DNA of 64,000 nt from the NCBI RefSeq assembly GCF_000005505.3, contig NC_016135.3:19500613-19564612 (forward strand). Direction: 5' to 3'. Positions 35,926 to 50,619 of the stretch are shown piece by piece (within the stretch, counting starts at the first letter, position 1; every line of letters begins with the position of its first letter). Position numbers and translations under genes: made by a program. The notes beneath the pieces were generated by a model. That model searched no databases and was not told the origin of the DNA. It saw only the letters and a list, made by a program, of their open reading frames with translations. This stretch comes from Brachypodium distachyon. Lineage: Eukaryota > Streptophyta > Magnoliopsida > Poales > Poaceae.

Positions 35926-37323
35926 ATGAGCGCGACGGAGAAGAAGAGCCCGGAGGCCCCGGAGGGGAAGGAGAAATCGCCGGCGGAGGCGTTCCTTGAA
36001 ATCGTCGAGCGCACCCCGCTGGGGGAGGTGGAGACGGCGCTGATCTCCTGCAACGTCGTCCCGACGGCGGATGTCGCGGAGCAAGTGCTCAAGTCCGACA
36101 TCTGCTACTCCCGCCCTAAATCCGCCGTCCGCTTCTTCCGCTGGGCGAGTAAGTCCTTAAAGCTCACTGCCTATGCCTGGAATCTCCTCATCGATATCCT
36201 CGGCAAGGCCTCCATGTTCGAGCCCATGTGGGACGCCATCCGCTCGATGAGCCAGGAGGAGGGTGGTCTCCTCTCCGTCGCCACCTTCGCTTCCATGTTC
36301 GCCTCCTACTGCTCGCGCGGAAACTTCAAGGACGCCGCCAGGGCCTTCGACGTCATGGAGCTCTACGGCGTGCCTCCGGACGCCGTTGCCCTTAACTCCC
36401 TCCTCTCCGCCATGTGCCGCCGGGATGACGGCGCGCAGGCTGCCTTGGACCTGTTCGAACGCTCCAAGGGCAAGGTCGCGCCAGATGCGGACACCTTCGC
36501 GATACTGCTCGAGGCGTGGGAGAAGGAAGGGAATGTCCAGCGCGCGAAGAGCACATTCGGCGAGATGATCGTCCGTGTCGGGTGGGACTCCAGAAACATC
36601 CCCGCGCATGACGCCTTCCTCACCACGCTCGTGCGAGGGGACCAGTTCAATGAGGCACTCAAATTCCTGAATGTGATGCGGACCAACGGCTGCCTCCCGG
36701 GGCTCAAGTTCTTCGCCAACGCAATCGACCTCGTCGTCCGCAAGGCAGACTATGTCAACGCTATTCCTATCTGGCAAATGATGGTCTCAGATGCGGGGAT
36801 TGTTCCCAATCTCCCCATGTACAACGCCATAATTGCCCTCTGCTCCAGTGTTGGTAACACTGACTACGCCTTCAACATGCTTGATGAAATGCCCTTAAAT
36901 GGCGTGTTCGCAGATTCCGTTACATATAATGCCATACTTGAGGGACTCATCAAGCAGTGCAAGGCTCGTGAAACTGAGGGTTTCCTCATGGAGATGAGTA
37001 AAAATGAGCAGCTGCCTTCCGCACCCAACTGCGCTGCTGCTATCAGCTTATTCTCTAAGGAATTTAACCCATCTGCGGCAATTGATGTTTGGCACTGCAT
37101 TGTGGAGCACCAAATTACCCCAGCTGAGGAGTCAGCCAAAGAGCTAATAACGGGGCTGCTTGACTTTAGCAGGTTTGCTCAGGTGAAGATATATACCGAT
37201 GAGATGCTTGACATGGGAATTGAGTTACCGCAGTCAATCATTGAAAAAATGAAGCACACATTTGATAAGGCTGGCAAGCGCCAGACATATGACCAGATTG
37301 CAAGAAGGCTGAAGCGGCGGTAG
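35926..37323 (+). CDS. P-type pentatricopeptide repeat (PPR) protein
   Basis: Intronless 465-codon gene. After a charged N-terminal part there are about nine 34-36 residue P motifs from residue 80 to about 400 (for example TYNAILEGLIKQC and ALNSLLSAMCRRD), then a basic C terminus. There are no E, E+ or DYW extensions, so it belongs to the P class. Family knowledge: P-class PPR proteins bind RNA in mitochondria or chloroplasts and act in processing, stability or translation. The N terminus (MSATEKKSPEAPEGKEKS) is acidic and Lys-rich and is not an obvious organelle presequence, so targeting is uncertain. The ATG at 35926 follows a GC-rich leader. A possible 3' UTR intron donor (CAG/GTATG) lies near 37350. 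Confidence 0.92.
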   Translation: MSATEKKSPEAPEGKEKSPAEAFLEIVERTPLGEVETALISCNVVPTADVAEQVLKSDICYSRPKSAVRFFRWASKSLKLTAYAWNLLIDILGKASMFEPMWDAIRSMSQEEGGLLSVATFASMFASYCSRGNFKDAARAFDVMELYGVPPDAVALNSLLSAMCRRDDGAQAALDLFERSKGKVAPDADTFAILLEAWEKEGNVQRAKSTFGEMIVRVGWDSRNIPAHDAFLTTLVRGDQFNEALKFLNVMRTNGCLPGLKFFANAIDLVVRKADYVNAIPIWQMMVSDAGIVPNLPMYNAIIALCSSVGNTDYAFNMLDEMPLNGVFADSVTYNAILEGLIKQCKARETEGFLMEMSKNEQLPSAPNCAAAISLFSKEFNPSAAIDVWHCIVEHQITPAEESAKELITGLLDFSRFAQVKIYTDEMLDMGIELPQSIIEKMKHTFDKAGKRQTYDQIARRLKRR

Positions 37324-39866
37324 CAACACATGGATTGTATAATCATCAGGTATGTCTTCTTTCATATGGGTGGTGCTGGCTGTTTTGTCAATTGCCATTG
37401 ATTGTGTGAAATTGCCAATCTTCTTGACTTTATATCAGTTCCTAATTAGGCGTCAAGGTTTTCTATTGGACCACTGGAGGTGTTACACTGGATTACTAGT
37501 TTGGTGGTTGAAGTTCTCCTTCGCAAGGAAGGTAGCCTCTAGCGGCTGCATCCTGTTATTCTTGAAAATTCATTGCTTCTCTAGGGAAAGTATGGACCAA
37601 GTTTTACCCTTTTGCCACTCCTTTACCTTTCCGCCAAGGGTAGACATGGTCTTTGTCATGGACCCCTAGCCCTGTAATACCCCACATGGGATTGTACTCT
37701 CATTCACCTCAACTTGGAATCCTTTCAAGGGGAGGAGGCCAAGGGAAACCTTTGGCACTCGAGGAGCCCAAGGTTTGAGACCGGGAAGTCGCATACGGCC
37801 TGGGATTGACGGTAAACGGTTGGGAAGTCGCGTAGACTCAAGTAACTAGTCAAGGCACAACCTTTGTCGTTCTTCCTAACATAGGACTAGGCCATGCTCC
37901 ACAAGGTGGCCGAACCTATCAAGAAAACATTGACGTCTCTCTTGCAAGGGTACATCAGCATTCTCTAATAAGGGGCGGCGTACACACCCACTAACATTTA
38001 CACCCTCTACTTCCGTGTTGTTCCTTGATGACAACACCCATGTGCTGGATTCCTATGTTCGAAAAGGGCCCTTATTATGTGGATTCCATTGCACTGCCAC
38101 TACATTTAATGGGGAATTTTACATTGACTAAAATCTAGCATTGTTATGTGGGCCAACTTAGTCATAAGAGGTTTGAGTCAATGGGAAATGTCAAATTAGT
38201 TATGGGCCTATTTGATTCTTGTGAGGGTTGTTTGATTTGTACAAGTGTAATCAATGTATTGTTTTTTTCTAACAACTCGTTAATGCTCTATTTTCTCAAA
38301 TACTTGGAAAACTATTGTGGTTTTCCTATGATGCAAGTAAACATTCTATGGTACAAATAAATGTGGTTATCAATCCTATTGGATAAGAAGTCTTGCATTT
38401 GTGTCATTGGAATCCTGCGAATCAAAGAGATCCTGAAGTATTTTTTTAAGGAAAATGATTCACCTTGCCTGATCGATCCACTGATCATATAGGGCACCCT
38501 CCTAATTAGTCTAGTGAGCCACCTTGTACAGAATAACGTTGCGATCCTCCTTTATCTACATTTCCAGATATTTGAAAAAGGTTGCGGAGATCGACAGTGA
38601 CAGTGCAATCGAGTTGGAACTCAAAACAACAGATGTTCGTTCCGCCAAGCTTGCTTAGGATGGTGGATCATGGTCAACGGTTTAGGGCTCGCCAGATCTA
38701 ACAACAGCGTTACCGGTGATGATGAGCTTGAGGCGGGGAGGTTGGTGCCTCAAATGCCGATTGTGATAAGTTAGGAAGTCTTGAGTCTTTTCTGTTGCCT
38801 ATAAGTTGTTTGCACATGTAGCAAGAGTGTATATATTTTGATGCGTACATACGAGTGATATGTTGAATGATTTTGCATGTCTGTTGGTTTGCTTACACTT
38901 GATTTTTATGTTACATACGTTGTAGGCTATTTTTCCATGATTTGTTGCATACATAGAATTTTGTTGTTGTGTGCTTATGTCTGAATTGTTGCATAGTTTT
39001 CTTTCGCATGTTTTTGTCAGTTGTTGCATAGTTGAGTGCATGATGGTGCACTTCAGGAGCACCACTTAATTTAGATCGGGCGGTGCTGGAGTCACGATTT
39101 TTCTCCCATGTAACCCACTCGACGCCTAGCATGGGGGTCTACGAGGACAAGATGCGGCCTTCCCTTGGCACAACTAGTAGGATTGGTATTGCTGCTTCGA
39201 CGAGCTTAGAAGAAATAAATAACAATGGAGACTTTCGGGTGAACTGCTGAGGGGATCTGCTGGATATGGTAGCATTGGCGGTTGAATCCATGGGTTGGGG
39301 TGCGGGTTAATTCTTTATCTGTTCTATTGCATGGTGGGAACCACTTTTGGGGGACTAAACAGTAGGTAATTGTGCGGTGGAAATCATTGCCTTTCCATAG
39401 TGGAAATACCACAGGAGACTTGAGCTTGGCAAGAATATATTCTGAAGACTAGCTTGCCAAATTTTCTCCTTATAATGACATGTAATTCTTGGCGGGCTAT
39501 TAAACCATTTAGAAACAGTAAATTGCACGGGATTCGTAAACTTTGCCGGTGGGATAAATGTAGTCCAATAACTTGTAAACTGGGAGTTCAGCACCCTAAA
39601 CATGGCAAAGTGGTGCACTGGTGCTCCATATGTTTACGTGATAACAAAAACAACTCACGTGTCATGCAGGCCTTACATGTGCACCATGGACCCCTAAATT
39701 TTGCAAATACACCCTTGTATCTTAACCTCATTTGTCGGCATCGTGCTGTCGCTCTACCGCATCCAAGGGGGGAAAGAGATCTGTTGAACAAAGGCGAGAT
39801 AATGAGGAAAAGTTTTTTTAAAAATAAAATAAAATAGAACCCATTGGTTGTCCCTAAATCAGCTTA
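37324..39866. other. Intergenic region downstream of the PPR gene
   Basis: Includes the PPR gene 3' UTR and then repeat-like, mixed-composition DNA without a supported gene. 37680-38000 is GC-richer and may be an old transposon fragment, but no ends were found. Confidence 0.35.
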
Positions 39867-40071
39867 AGTGTCTCTTTGAGTCAGAGGAATTCCATAGGAA
39901 TTTTTCCTATAGAGGTAGTTTGGTTTGCAGGATTGAAAGCCAAAGAATTTTTCTTATTGACTACTTTGTATGCTTGTGTGTTTTCGTTTTCTGTAGAATT
40001 CAACATGACATTAAACTCATATGTTTTTCTTATTCATGAGTTTATTCAAATCCCGCGATTCAAAGAGGCCT
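39867..40071. mobile_element. Tourist-like MITE
   Basis: The left end AGTGTCTCTTTGAGTC and right end GATTCAAAGAGGCCT are imperfect inverted repeats. TTA flanks both sides (39864-39866 and 40072-40074), as in PIF/Harbinger insertions. The interior is AT-rich. Confidence 0.6.
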
Positions 40072-40085
40072 TTAGCTGCCACGCG

Positions 40086-40478
40086 AGCGGTGTATCCCAT
40101 GTGGCTCGCTCGTTCGTGTAATCAAACACACAACTCTGTCTAGTTTAGGGTGCTGAATTCATGTTTTTTCAAGTTAAACTGAGTTATGGTCTTATGGACC
40201 GCCAGTACAATTTACTCCTTTAGAATGCGCACAACCAGAGCTACGCTTCTGGATGCTGCAACTTCTAATAACATTTGCATTTTGCTTGTGCAAGTTACAT
40301 GATCACCATCTGTCCACTGCCATTGATGGAAGGACATAGGGAAATATTTAGTTTATTTTGATAATTAGGAGACCGCAAAATCATACTCCCTCTGATCCAT
40401 AATAAGTGTCTCAGATTCTGTACTAACTTAGTACAAAGTTGTACTAAATTTGAGACACTTATTATGGATCGGAGGGAG
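40086..40478. mobile_element. Spacer ending in a Stowaway-like MITE
   Basis: The MITE itself is 40386-40478: CTCCCTCTGATCCATAATAA pairs with TTATTATGGATCGGAGGGAG and a GTACTAA core lies in the middle. TA precedes the left end and CA/TA follows the right. The rest of the interval shows no feature. Confidence 0.8.
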
Positions 40479-40479
40479 C

Positions 40480-43400
40480 ACTAAACTGTCACCAGGCTAT
40501 TGTTTTGTTGTTCTTTTGTTTATAGTTTTGCTCTTGTTGTTACCGTCCAGTTTAATTATTGAGCATCATTGTTAATTTAGTTTACATTGCCTGGATGGTC
40601 AATGTCTTTGATCCAACTGTCGATATCAATACTGTTACTACCATCCGGTTATGTTTAGTGCTATATTTGTCCAGGCATCTTCATTCCAGCCAACTTCTCT
40701 TTTTGCCTTTCCCTTTTCTTTTAAACTGTTCATGTATGTGTACAACGATATGTGTTACATTGACAAGTGCATATTAGAAAGACTTATCAGAAACTTATTG
40801 GCTAAGATGCCTGAACCCACTCCTGTATTTATCATATGATGACCAAAACAAGCATGGCAGTAGAATGTTAGTATTACACTTGTAATATTTGCCTATTAAA
40901 TAAAGACTGGGCTGCTTATTGATCCTGCTGTTAGCAGTTAGTTTTCTGGAAATGTGCATGAACACAGGATAATTACCATGCTGAAGATAGCCAGACAGCA
41001 TCATGGCTGCGAGAGGTTATACACGTACTAGAGAGAACATTATGGAAGATAGAGGTTCTTGCTTGATTAAACTGAGATACAATGCATTTTAATATGTTGG
41101 ATGCTTTGCCTCTTGAACTTTCCTAATCCAACTCATCCCACCAAATCTGCTAGTTTGCTCCCTCTCTGACTCAAACACCTAGCTGACTCCAACTCTCAGG
41201 CACCAGCTCCTTCCTCTTGCCTGAGTCGATGTCATCTGCCACTGTCTATTCTGATATTGCTTTCCCTAACAGACATTCACAGCAATCGTTATGAAGTTCA
41301 GATTTCCATATTGACAATTTGTGATAGGCTAGCTGATTCAGTTTTCCAACAGATATTGTTTAAACATTTATGTTTTTAATTGGGGCAACATATGCTGTGT
41401 GATCACCTTTTGTGGTCCATTCAGTCAATCAATTTCCAGTTTAGGCACCAAATTAATGTGTTCTTCGTATGATGTAGTAGTTTTACGTGGATAAAAATAA
41501 ATTATTGGAAGAAACATTTTTTTGTTTTGTTTTACATGAATAATAGCACTTTTCATTTTATTCTCATTTCTGTTACTCTTAACTTATGTAAACTGAGACT
41601 TGGAACTTTTTTGGAAAAATTTCTTGCCAAAACCGAAGAATACTGCATGAGTGCACCACAAATAGTCATAGCCTTTTCTTAGAGACAATTAGTTATAACC
41701 TGGTCACAGGAGTGGCGTTTAGCTTTGAAAACATGGAATGTTCAAAATACCTCCAAAAGTAGTGTTTTTAGGGAATCTCTTTTTTCACATGGATAAGAGC
41801 ATTAATTATTTCTACGCTGCTCTAAAATATGCCCTTCAATAGATTGGAACTGATTTGGAAGGAACAACAGTCCAAACACAAGGCTGGTTGTGGTAAGAAT
41901 TGCATCTTTAGTGTAGTCACGTTGCATAGCCTTTTAGCAGCCGCTTTCCAGAATAAAATGCCTTATGTAAGACCCAGAGTTCTGTTTCTTTTTAATCTGT
42001 CAGTGGCTAAACTCCAGGGCTCTTCTGCAGAAGTGAGTGAGACAGAGAAGCTACCAATGGGCTTTATGCTGCTAGAGCAAGTCGTGGTTGCTGTCTTCAA
42101 AGTGATGCGTCACACGTGGAAGGAGCGGATACAAGTTTGGAGTTGTTTTGGACCAAAGAGGGTTTTTTGTTAGATATTTCCTTGGAGTTTCTTGCGAAAA
42201 AAGTTCTCCAAATAGTTGTAATGCTAAACTTGACTCTTCATTTAGCTGTATCACTAATGGTGGTAGCATATCCTCGTCTGTGATGTCCAAGGAGTAGCCT
42301 GTTGCCTTTTCTTTCTTGTTGGTCACTTGGTCTTTAAATCTCTGCAGTAGTTGTTTGTTTTTTAATGGAAAGAAATAGAGAGGTTTCCCTTCCTACTCAA
42401 ATATAAAGCGTTTCAAAAACTTAGACAGATTTATCAAATAGAGGTCCAGCCTAATTTTGCAGGTTAAATTCCCCAAATAGGTTTTGAATTTATATCCATA
42501 TTTTTCCAGCTTTTAAGAGCTCATTTGACGACACTCTTATTGCCGTACATGCTACAGTGCTTTTAAAAAGTTCTGTTATATCAATGTCAACCTGTTAGGG
42601 ATGGCTGGAACTCTGGATATGTTATAAAAAGATTTAAAAAATACCTGGAATTATATTGAATTCGGAGGGGCTTGTTCCCTTCAATTTCTCATGCTATCCT
42701 TCTCAGCGCATAGAAATGCCGCATGCGTGATTGCTACAGGTTGGTTTAATAATAGATCACCTGTTCGATGGATTGTGCAATATGTTTGTTTGCTTGTACA
42801 TGGAAGGGAATTTTCGCTTTCTTTATAACAATTGAAGCCAGAAAGAACCCACTGTCCTGCAGTGCTAGCGCAGTTGTTGAAACACATCAAATAATACGGC
42901 CTGAATAGGACTCGAACCGCCCGGCTCATCTCATCCATAAAGCCGCAAATTATATGTGTCAGTGTTCGTTCAATTTTTTCTTGTGTCATTGTCACTGGTG
43001 GATTGGTCGGTCATTGTTGTTCATTTTTGCTTATAGTAATCTACGGCTGTAGTGTACCCACACTTCGACCGCGAGCCACATGAGCATCGCTCATTTCAGT
43101 AGGTACAAGAGTTACAAGGGGATATCATAAAGAAAAACAAATAAAGGAATTTGCATAGCTGCGTCGTGCGAATGGAAATCTGGCGAAGATTGGAAGGAAG
43201 GAAATCAATGAAAATCTTCACTTTCTGTTTCCGTGATGTTGCAGTCATGATCGTTGAAAAGCGACTTGAACTGGAAGCCATCTTCATGAGCGGATGAGCG
43301 AAACAACGGCATGGCCGCATGGGCACGGACCCCGGCAGACGCAGGAAAAGAGATGGCGCGCTAGCCTATGCCAGAACAAGCAGTCGCTCTCGCACAGCTT

Positions 43401-44380
43401 TTCTCGTAGATGATTGCAGACGGTTCTAGCTAGTATCCGCAACTTGCAATCAGCGAGAGCTATTTCACGTTGTCGATTTGAACTCCCGTGCAGCTTCTGG
43501 ACCATGCTCTCTCGATCGGTCGGTTGCTCGATCATGACGGGGAAAGGAGCCTCCGGGCTGCATGTGGTGATGCAACGCGAAAGGCTCTCGCACCACAAGC
43601 TCTATCCGAAAGTATCAGACGGTTGCAGTTGTCGTGAAGAATTCCTGATTGCACGCCTTTTGGTTGTGGGATGCTGAGAGAAAACGAGGGATTATAATGC
43701 AGCTTTATTACAGCCAATGCTAGCACATCATTTTAGGATGCAACTAAGCAACTAAATGAAGCCTTTGGATAACAATCTTAACTATAGCAGGTTTGGTTCT
43801 TGCGAGACGCGCCCACGCATGATTGTTCCATCCATTGGGAGTTATTAGCAATCAGACTGCTGATTAAGCAGTCATTGGTGCAGAATAATATGCCGCTCCC
43901 AGACAAATGGCAACAACCCAAAATTCCCCCGCAAAATATTCGTAGTGATTGGTTTTTGGCAGCGGTGTCCGTGTCTCTCCAGTCTCCACTCTAGCAAAGA
44001 ATTTCTCTCGTTCCCAGAGCTCCAGAATCAGCAGGCAAGCTTACGGTCAATCTGTCATCACCTCAGCCTATCGAATGCATCCGCACACACCCGTCGCTGA
44101 ATTAAGCTGAGCCACTAAATTAAACTAAAGTAAACCCCACCGTATTAGGCGCAGCCAGCAGTGAGCAAGGCTCTGGAATGATGCAATGATGGGGGCTTTA
44201 GTCGGTTGTGGGCGGCAAAAACTATAACCCCAGAAACAAACACCCACGAGACACACCCTCCTTAGCTCGGCCTTATCTCCCACTAACAAATTCAGTACAT
44301 TAACAAAAAAAACTCCACAAAGAGGCCGAGAGAGCGCCCTACACCGGCCCTTCCGTCACGAGCCAGTACGTAGCCGCCGT
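40480..44380. other. Intergenic region upstream of the PIP2 aquaporin
   Basis: No supported gene. A minus-strand open frame at 42072-42326 (84 residues, containing LALQLFGELFSQETPRKYL) has gene-like amino acid composition but no recognised family or exon partners. 43000-43700 has other short open frames of doubtful meaning. 43990-44380 is the aquaporin promoter region. Confidence 0.35.
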
Positions 44381-44388
44381 GCGCCACC

Positions 44389-44396
44389 ATAAATAC
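44389..44396 (+). promoter_or_regulatory. Probable TATA box of the PIP2 gene
   Basis: ATAAATAC lies about 125 bases upstream of the start codon in otherwise GC-rich sequence, followed by a CA-rich tract suitable as a transcription start and leader. Assigned by position and sequence only. Confidence 0.5.
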
Positions 44397-44519
44397 CTCG
44401 TCACCTCACACCACACCACCACACACAGAGCTAAGCAAGTAAGCTCACATCGCAGCTGCCCATTACGCGCACACAGTCATACTACTGTACTGTTAAGTAA
44501 GTAATCAGGCGAGGCGACG

Positions 44520-46712
<2,193 letters not shown>

Positions 46713-47125
46713 ACCGGCCTGTCGCCGCCATTATATTGGATGATCGGAGTCACTGAAGTGTAGATATATCAGAGGGGCGCGCGCGCCTCTAGTGTGCTGC
46801 TGCTGCTGTTCGGGTCCTGGATTCTGCTGGTCTCGCACGCGTCTGTATTTTCCAGAGTTCGCTGCATCTTCTGCTTTGCTTGTTCTACCGGCTACCCAGT
46901 GTGTGTTCTCGTTACTGCTTATTTCCACGTTTCTAAAGAATGATCAATTTGTGCATCTGGATAACTGGCGAAAACAAAATTAAGTGCGTGCTTGTGAGTA
47001 CTAGTACGGTCCAATTTTCGTTAGCGCGGTTTGTGGAGGGAACTTCTTCCTCAGAAGACAGTACAATGCTGTTTTTGGGGTCATGGACTCATTTTTTTTT
47101 TGAGGGGGGGTCATGGACTCATGGT

Positions 47126-50100
47126 CAGGCCCCGTCCTGAGATTTCGGGGTCCGGTGCGAAATCAAGACTTCAGGCTCCGTCCGGGCCCTTAATAAAATT
47201 TAATAATAATAACTAATGTATGTATATATATAATTTCATCATCAACAACTGACAATGGATAAAAAATTGCGTTTATATCAAAGTTATATAGATTACCTTA
47301 AAATTTTCTTCTAACATTTCTTGATGCAAAGTCGTCGATGATGCTATGAGTATCGATCTCATCCACCAATTTCTTCTCAATGCATAAAGTTGCCAAACCA
47401 TTTAACCTCTCTTGAGACATTGTCGATCTTAAATAGTTCTTCAGCAATTTCAACTTTGAGAAACTTCTTTCAGCCGATGCCACAGTCACAGGCATAGTGA
47501 ATAAGATCCGATAAGCAACAGAAACATTAGGGTAGCATTCTTCTTCTCTCACAAGCTCAAAAATCTCCATTGCAGACATTGGTCTATCCGGCAAACTTGA
47601 CTTTATAACAGTTAGCTCAGAAATTAGATCATTTAATTCAACATCATATGAACCATGTAGAGAGAAAGTCTTTGCAAATTTAGTGCAACAATCCCTTAGT
47701 TCAGAACCTCCCAAAGACTTCAAGGTTTCTGTACTCATTAAGAACCCAAATATATCCTTGAATGACTGGAGTTCTTCAAATGTGCGTGTCAATGATCCGA
47801 TTGCCATATCAACCATAACCAAAAAATAATTAACTTTAAAATCCATCTCAGCTTGCAAAATTGCTTCATTGCAGTCATTTTCATCAAAGTGCTTCTTCCT
47901 AACGGCAATGCGCTTTACGGGAAATGATGGCTCTACGCCCATTTTAGAGACAATTTCTCTAGCAGTGATCAAACTAGTAGAAAATCCTTCATTTCTATAG
48001 GTGGCAAAGTAACTCTTCATACCTTCTATTTGCTGTAAGGCAGCCTCAATACACATAGATGGTGACTGCAGCTTCTTGGTCACCGTATTTACAGCAAACA
48101 TAATATCATGCCAAATAACCATGCCGAGTATAAATTGAAAGCTGCCAAGCACTTCAAATAAATTCTTTGCATCACTTCTATCTTTAGCTTCAGCAGTAGT
48201 ATCATCACGTAACTCCTGCAAAGCTGACCTTATCTGAAGAGCTTGATATCTAATTGCTTTGACACTTTTGATGCGACTCTCCCAACGAGTATTGCTCAAA
48301 GATTTCACGGTAAACCTTCAACATGGCCAAGCAAAACATTCCATATTTGGGTAGAACCAGAAAATAAGACATATATCCTCTGCACAATTCCAAAAAAAGT
48401 GATAGCCTTTTCACAAGATTTAGCCATATCACAAAGAATGAGATTCAAACTATGGCAAGCACATGGCATATACAAAGCTCTTCCATTTTTATCAAGCAAC
48501 CTCTTTTTCACCCCCTTGTATTCTCCTTTCATATTAGAGCCATTATCATAACCTTGACCCCTAATGTCATCAATATTAAGGCCAAAAGACCTGACGGATT
48601 CAACCAATACATTAAAAATCCCCTCACCCGATGTGTCATGAAGTATCAAGAAACCAAGAAAGAACTCCTCAGTTTTTATTTTGCCATCGAACATATTGAC
48701 ACATCGAACCAAAAAACTCAATTGTTCCTGGTGACTGACATCAGGGGTGCAATCAAGGATAATAGAGAAATACTTTGCTTTTTTAACAATCTTGATAATA
48801 GAATTGTTAATGTCAGAAGCCATGAGAGAAATTAACTCATTCTGAATTTTATGGCTAAGGTAGTGCTAATGAATCTCTTTCTTTTCAATACGCCTAAGGT
48901 GTTCTTGCAATACCAAATCAAATTCTGCGACCATCTCAATGCAAGCTAAAAAATTACCATTAATGGCATTGTAGAGCTTCTCACTAGAACCTCTAAAAGC
49001 CAAGCTGCGTTTACCAATAAATTTCACAATAGCAATTATTCTAAATAAAACTTGCCTTATGCGTTCTTTCTCCTTTGAGATTTCTTGCTGTAACTCTTTG
49101 TCAATTGTTTCATGTTTGCTCAATCTAGCTCTCAGCTCATTCCAAGACTTCATGTTGGTAAGATGCTCAACACTAGCTTCATGTTCTTTCAATCTCACAC
49201 TGATATGCCTCCAATCATAAAAACCATCACGTCCCAATGAACTCTTGCAATGGTTAGAACTGAAAAGCTTACAGCAAAAACAAAACACCTTTTTACCAAG
49301 TTTTGAATAAACTAACCATTTTCTGTCACGTACCTCTCCATTACTCAATTTTCTAGAGTAATGAATGTATGAAAAATGTCTTCCATCAACATCCAATGGA
49401 TATTCAAAATTTTCTTCTCTTGGAGGCCCCTTCTCCACTAACATATCCCTTACTTTGTTATCAAGATTATCCCAATTTATTGGATCATAAATATCAGTGC
49501 TAAAAACTGGTTCCTCATCAACACTAGCAGATTCTGGAGAATTAAATACAGGCTCATGATCACTCACATTGTTATCATCCATGTTGTTGTCAACATTGTT
49601 CTCTGCAGGGGCCTCTTCCACGACAACTATTGCCCACTCATCTGGATTTCTTGCTATGTCGGGCGTGCTCGTGTTACTCTTTAAATATTTATCCATGGAT
49701 CCTTTCTGCGATTTTATCATCTCCTCATCTCGTTTCTTCCTTTTCCTTTTCTCACTGCCGGATGGATATTTTCTAATTCTTGACGACATAATCCTGAAAT
49801 TTAACTATACTAGATAAATACACAATCACAAATTGGAAACAAATTAAAAGAGGGCTCAAGGCTGGATGCATGGGCGTGGATTGGATTAATTGATAACATG
49901 ATATTCACCTTTCTGGCTATCTCCTGGCGATGCAGATGCAGTCCCCGATTGGCGATCACAGCAGGGGCAGCAGTCTGCTGTCTACAGGGGCGGAACTGCC
50001 TAGGGCGGGCTCGCCGATCGGTCGGGGAGGCGAAGGGTTTCTGACTTTCTGTCTCGGGGTGACGGGAACACGCGAACAAGGGTGAGAGATCGATCGAGGG

Positions 50101-50307
50101 AAGAGCACAGGCAGCGAATCAGCGATCGTGGAGGTATCGAGGGAGTCCATAAGCCCAGACAGTCCTGATCGGGAGGCCTGGTTAGAGTTTGTTCTGGGCC
50201 GGCCCAACTGAACAAGTGTATATATTAGACCTGTATATATTGGGGGCCCTCCAACTTTGGGGGGCCAGTGCTTGGGCACCGCTAGCACCCCCCAAGGACC
50301 GGGCCTG
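47126..50307 (-). mobile_element. hAT transposon, complete ends and target duplication
   Basis: Ends CAGGCCCCGTCC and GGACCGGGCCTG are inverted repeats. Perfect 8-bp direct repeats CTCATGGT flank them at 47118-47125 and 50308-50315. The 3182-bp element contains a minus-strand transposase-like gene, now broken. An 8-bp target duplication plus the TTF and hAT C-terminal dimerisation domains place it in the hAT superfamily. It sits about 0.4 kb downstream of the PIP2 gene. The intact duplication suggests a relatively recent insertion. Confidence 0.93.
47298..49789 (-). pseudogene. Disabled hAT transposase (TTF zinc finger, ZMYM1-like)
   Basis: Minus-strand reading starts at 49789 with a Lys/Arg-rich leader and an acidic region. 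A TTF-type zinc finger follows ([10 protein letters not shown], then [13 protein letters not shown]). Next come catalytic-domain pieces ([27 protein letters not shown]) and the C-terminal hAT dimerisation region (ASAERSFSKLK, RLNGLATLCIEKK). Two lesions are visible: an in-frame TAG at 48866-48868 after KKEIH, with homologous sequence continuing in the same frame, and a one-base frame change near 48300-48312, after HVEGL. The full product would have been about 830 residues. Family knowledge: such proteins cut and paste hAT elements; this copy should not encode an intact enzyme. Confidence 0.9.
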
Positions 50308-50315
50308 CTCATGGT

Positions 50316-50619
50316 CTTATGGATGAGCCGTCTTGGGAGAAGATGTATAGTTGACCCACAGCAGTGAAAAGGGCCCGGCCCAAGTGCGTCTACTCTCAAC
50401 TGGCTGGCCCAAGTAGATCGGGGCCTTGGCTAGTTAACCCAAACGAAACAAGGTCCAGTGTTGGCACAAGTTGATATTTCTCATGGTCATGGCCAATCAA
50501 CCCAATCGAGAAGTTTTCAGAATTTCTCGCTCTAAAACTATCTTTGTCTGCACATAATTGCAAAACTAGCACCCTGTCAGCAAACGGTTCGCTGATTCGA
50601 CGTCGTCCATCAATGCTTC
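50316..50619. other. Spacer between hAT and Copia elements
   Basis: About 300 bp without a gene or transposon end. Its last 30 bases resemble sequence at about 54812-54850 on the other side of the Copia insertion. Confidence 0.4.

Noticed and set aside
36157..36777. Antisense open frame (206 codons) over the PPR gene
   Set aside because: Shadow of the GC-rich PPR coding sequence; the sense strand has clear repeats.
42072..42326. 84-codon minus-strand open frame with gene-like composition
   Set aside because: No recognised family, no convincing partner exons and no leader; kept only as a remark in the intergenic entry.
42890..42960. tRNA-like T-arm motif (GGTTCGAGTCC on the minus strand)
   Set aside because: The flanking 5-base stem does not pair and no acceptor stem or anticodon arm could be fitted.
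47298..49789. Transposase-like gene considered as a domesticated host gene
   Set aside because: It lies inside matched termini and an exact 8-bp target duplication and has a stop and a frameshift, so it is a mobile element relic, not a host gene.
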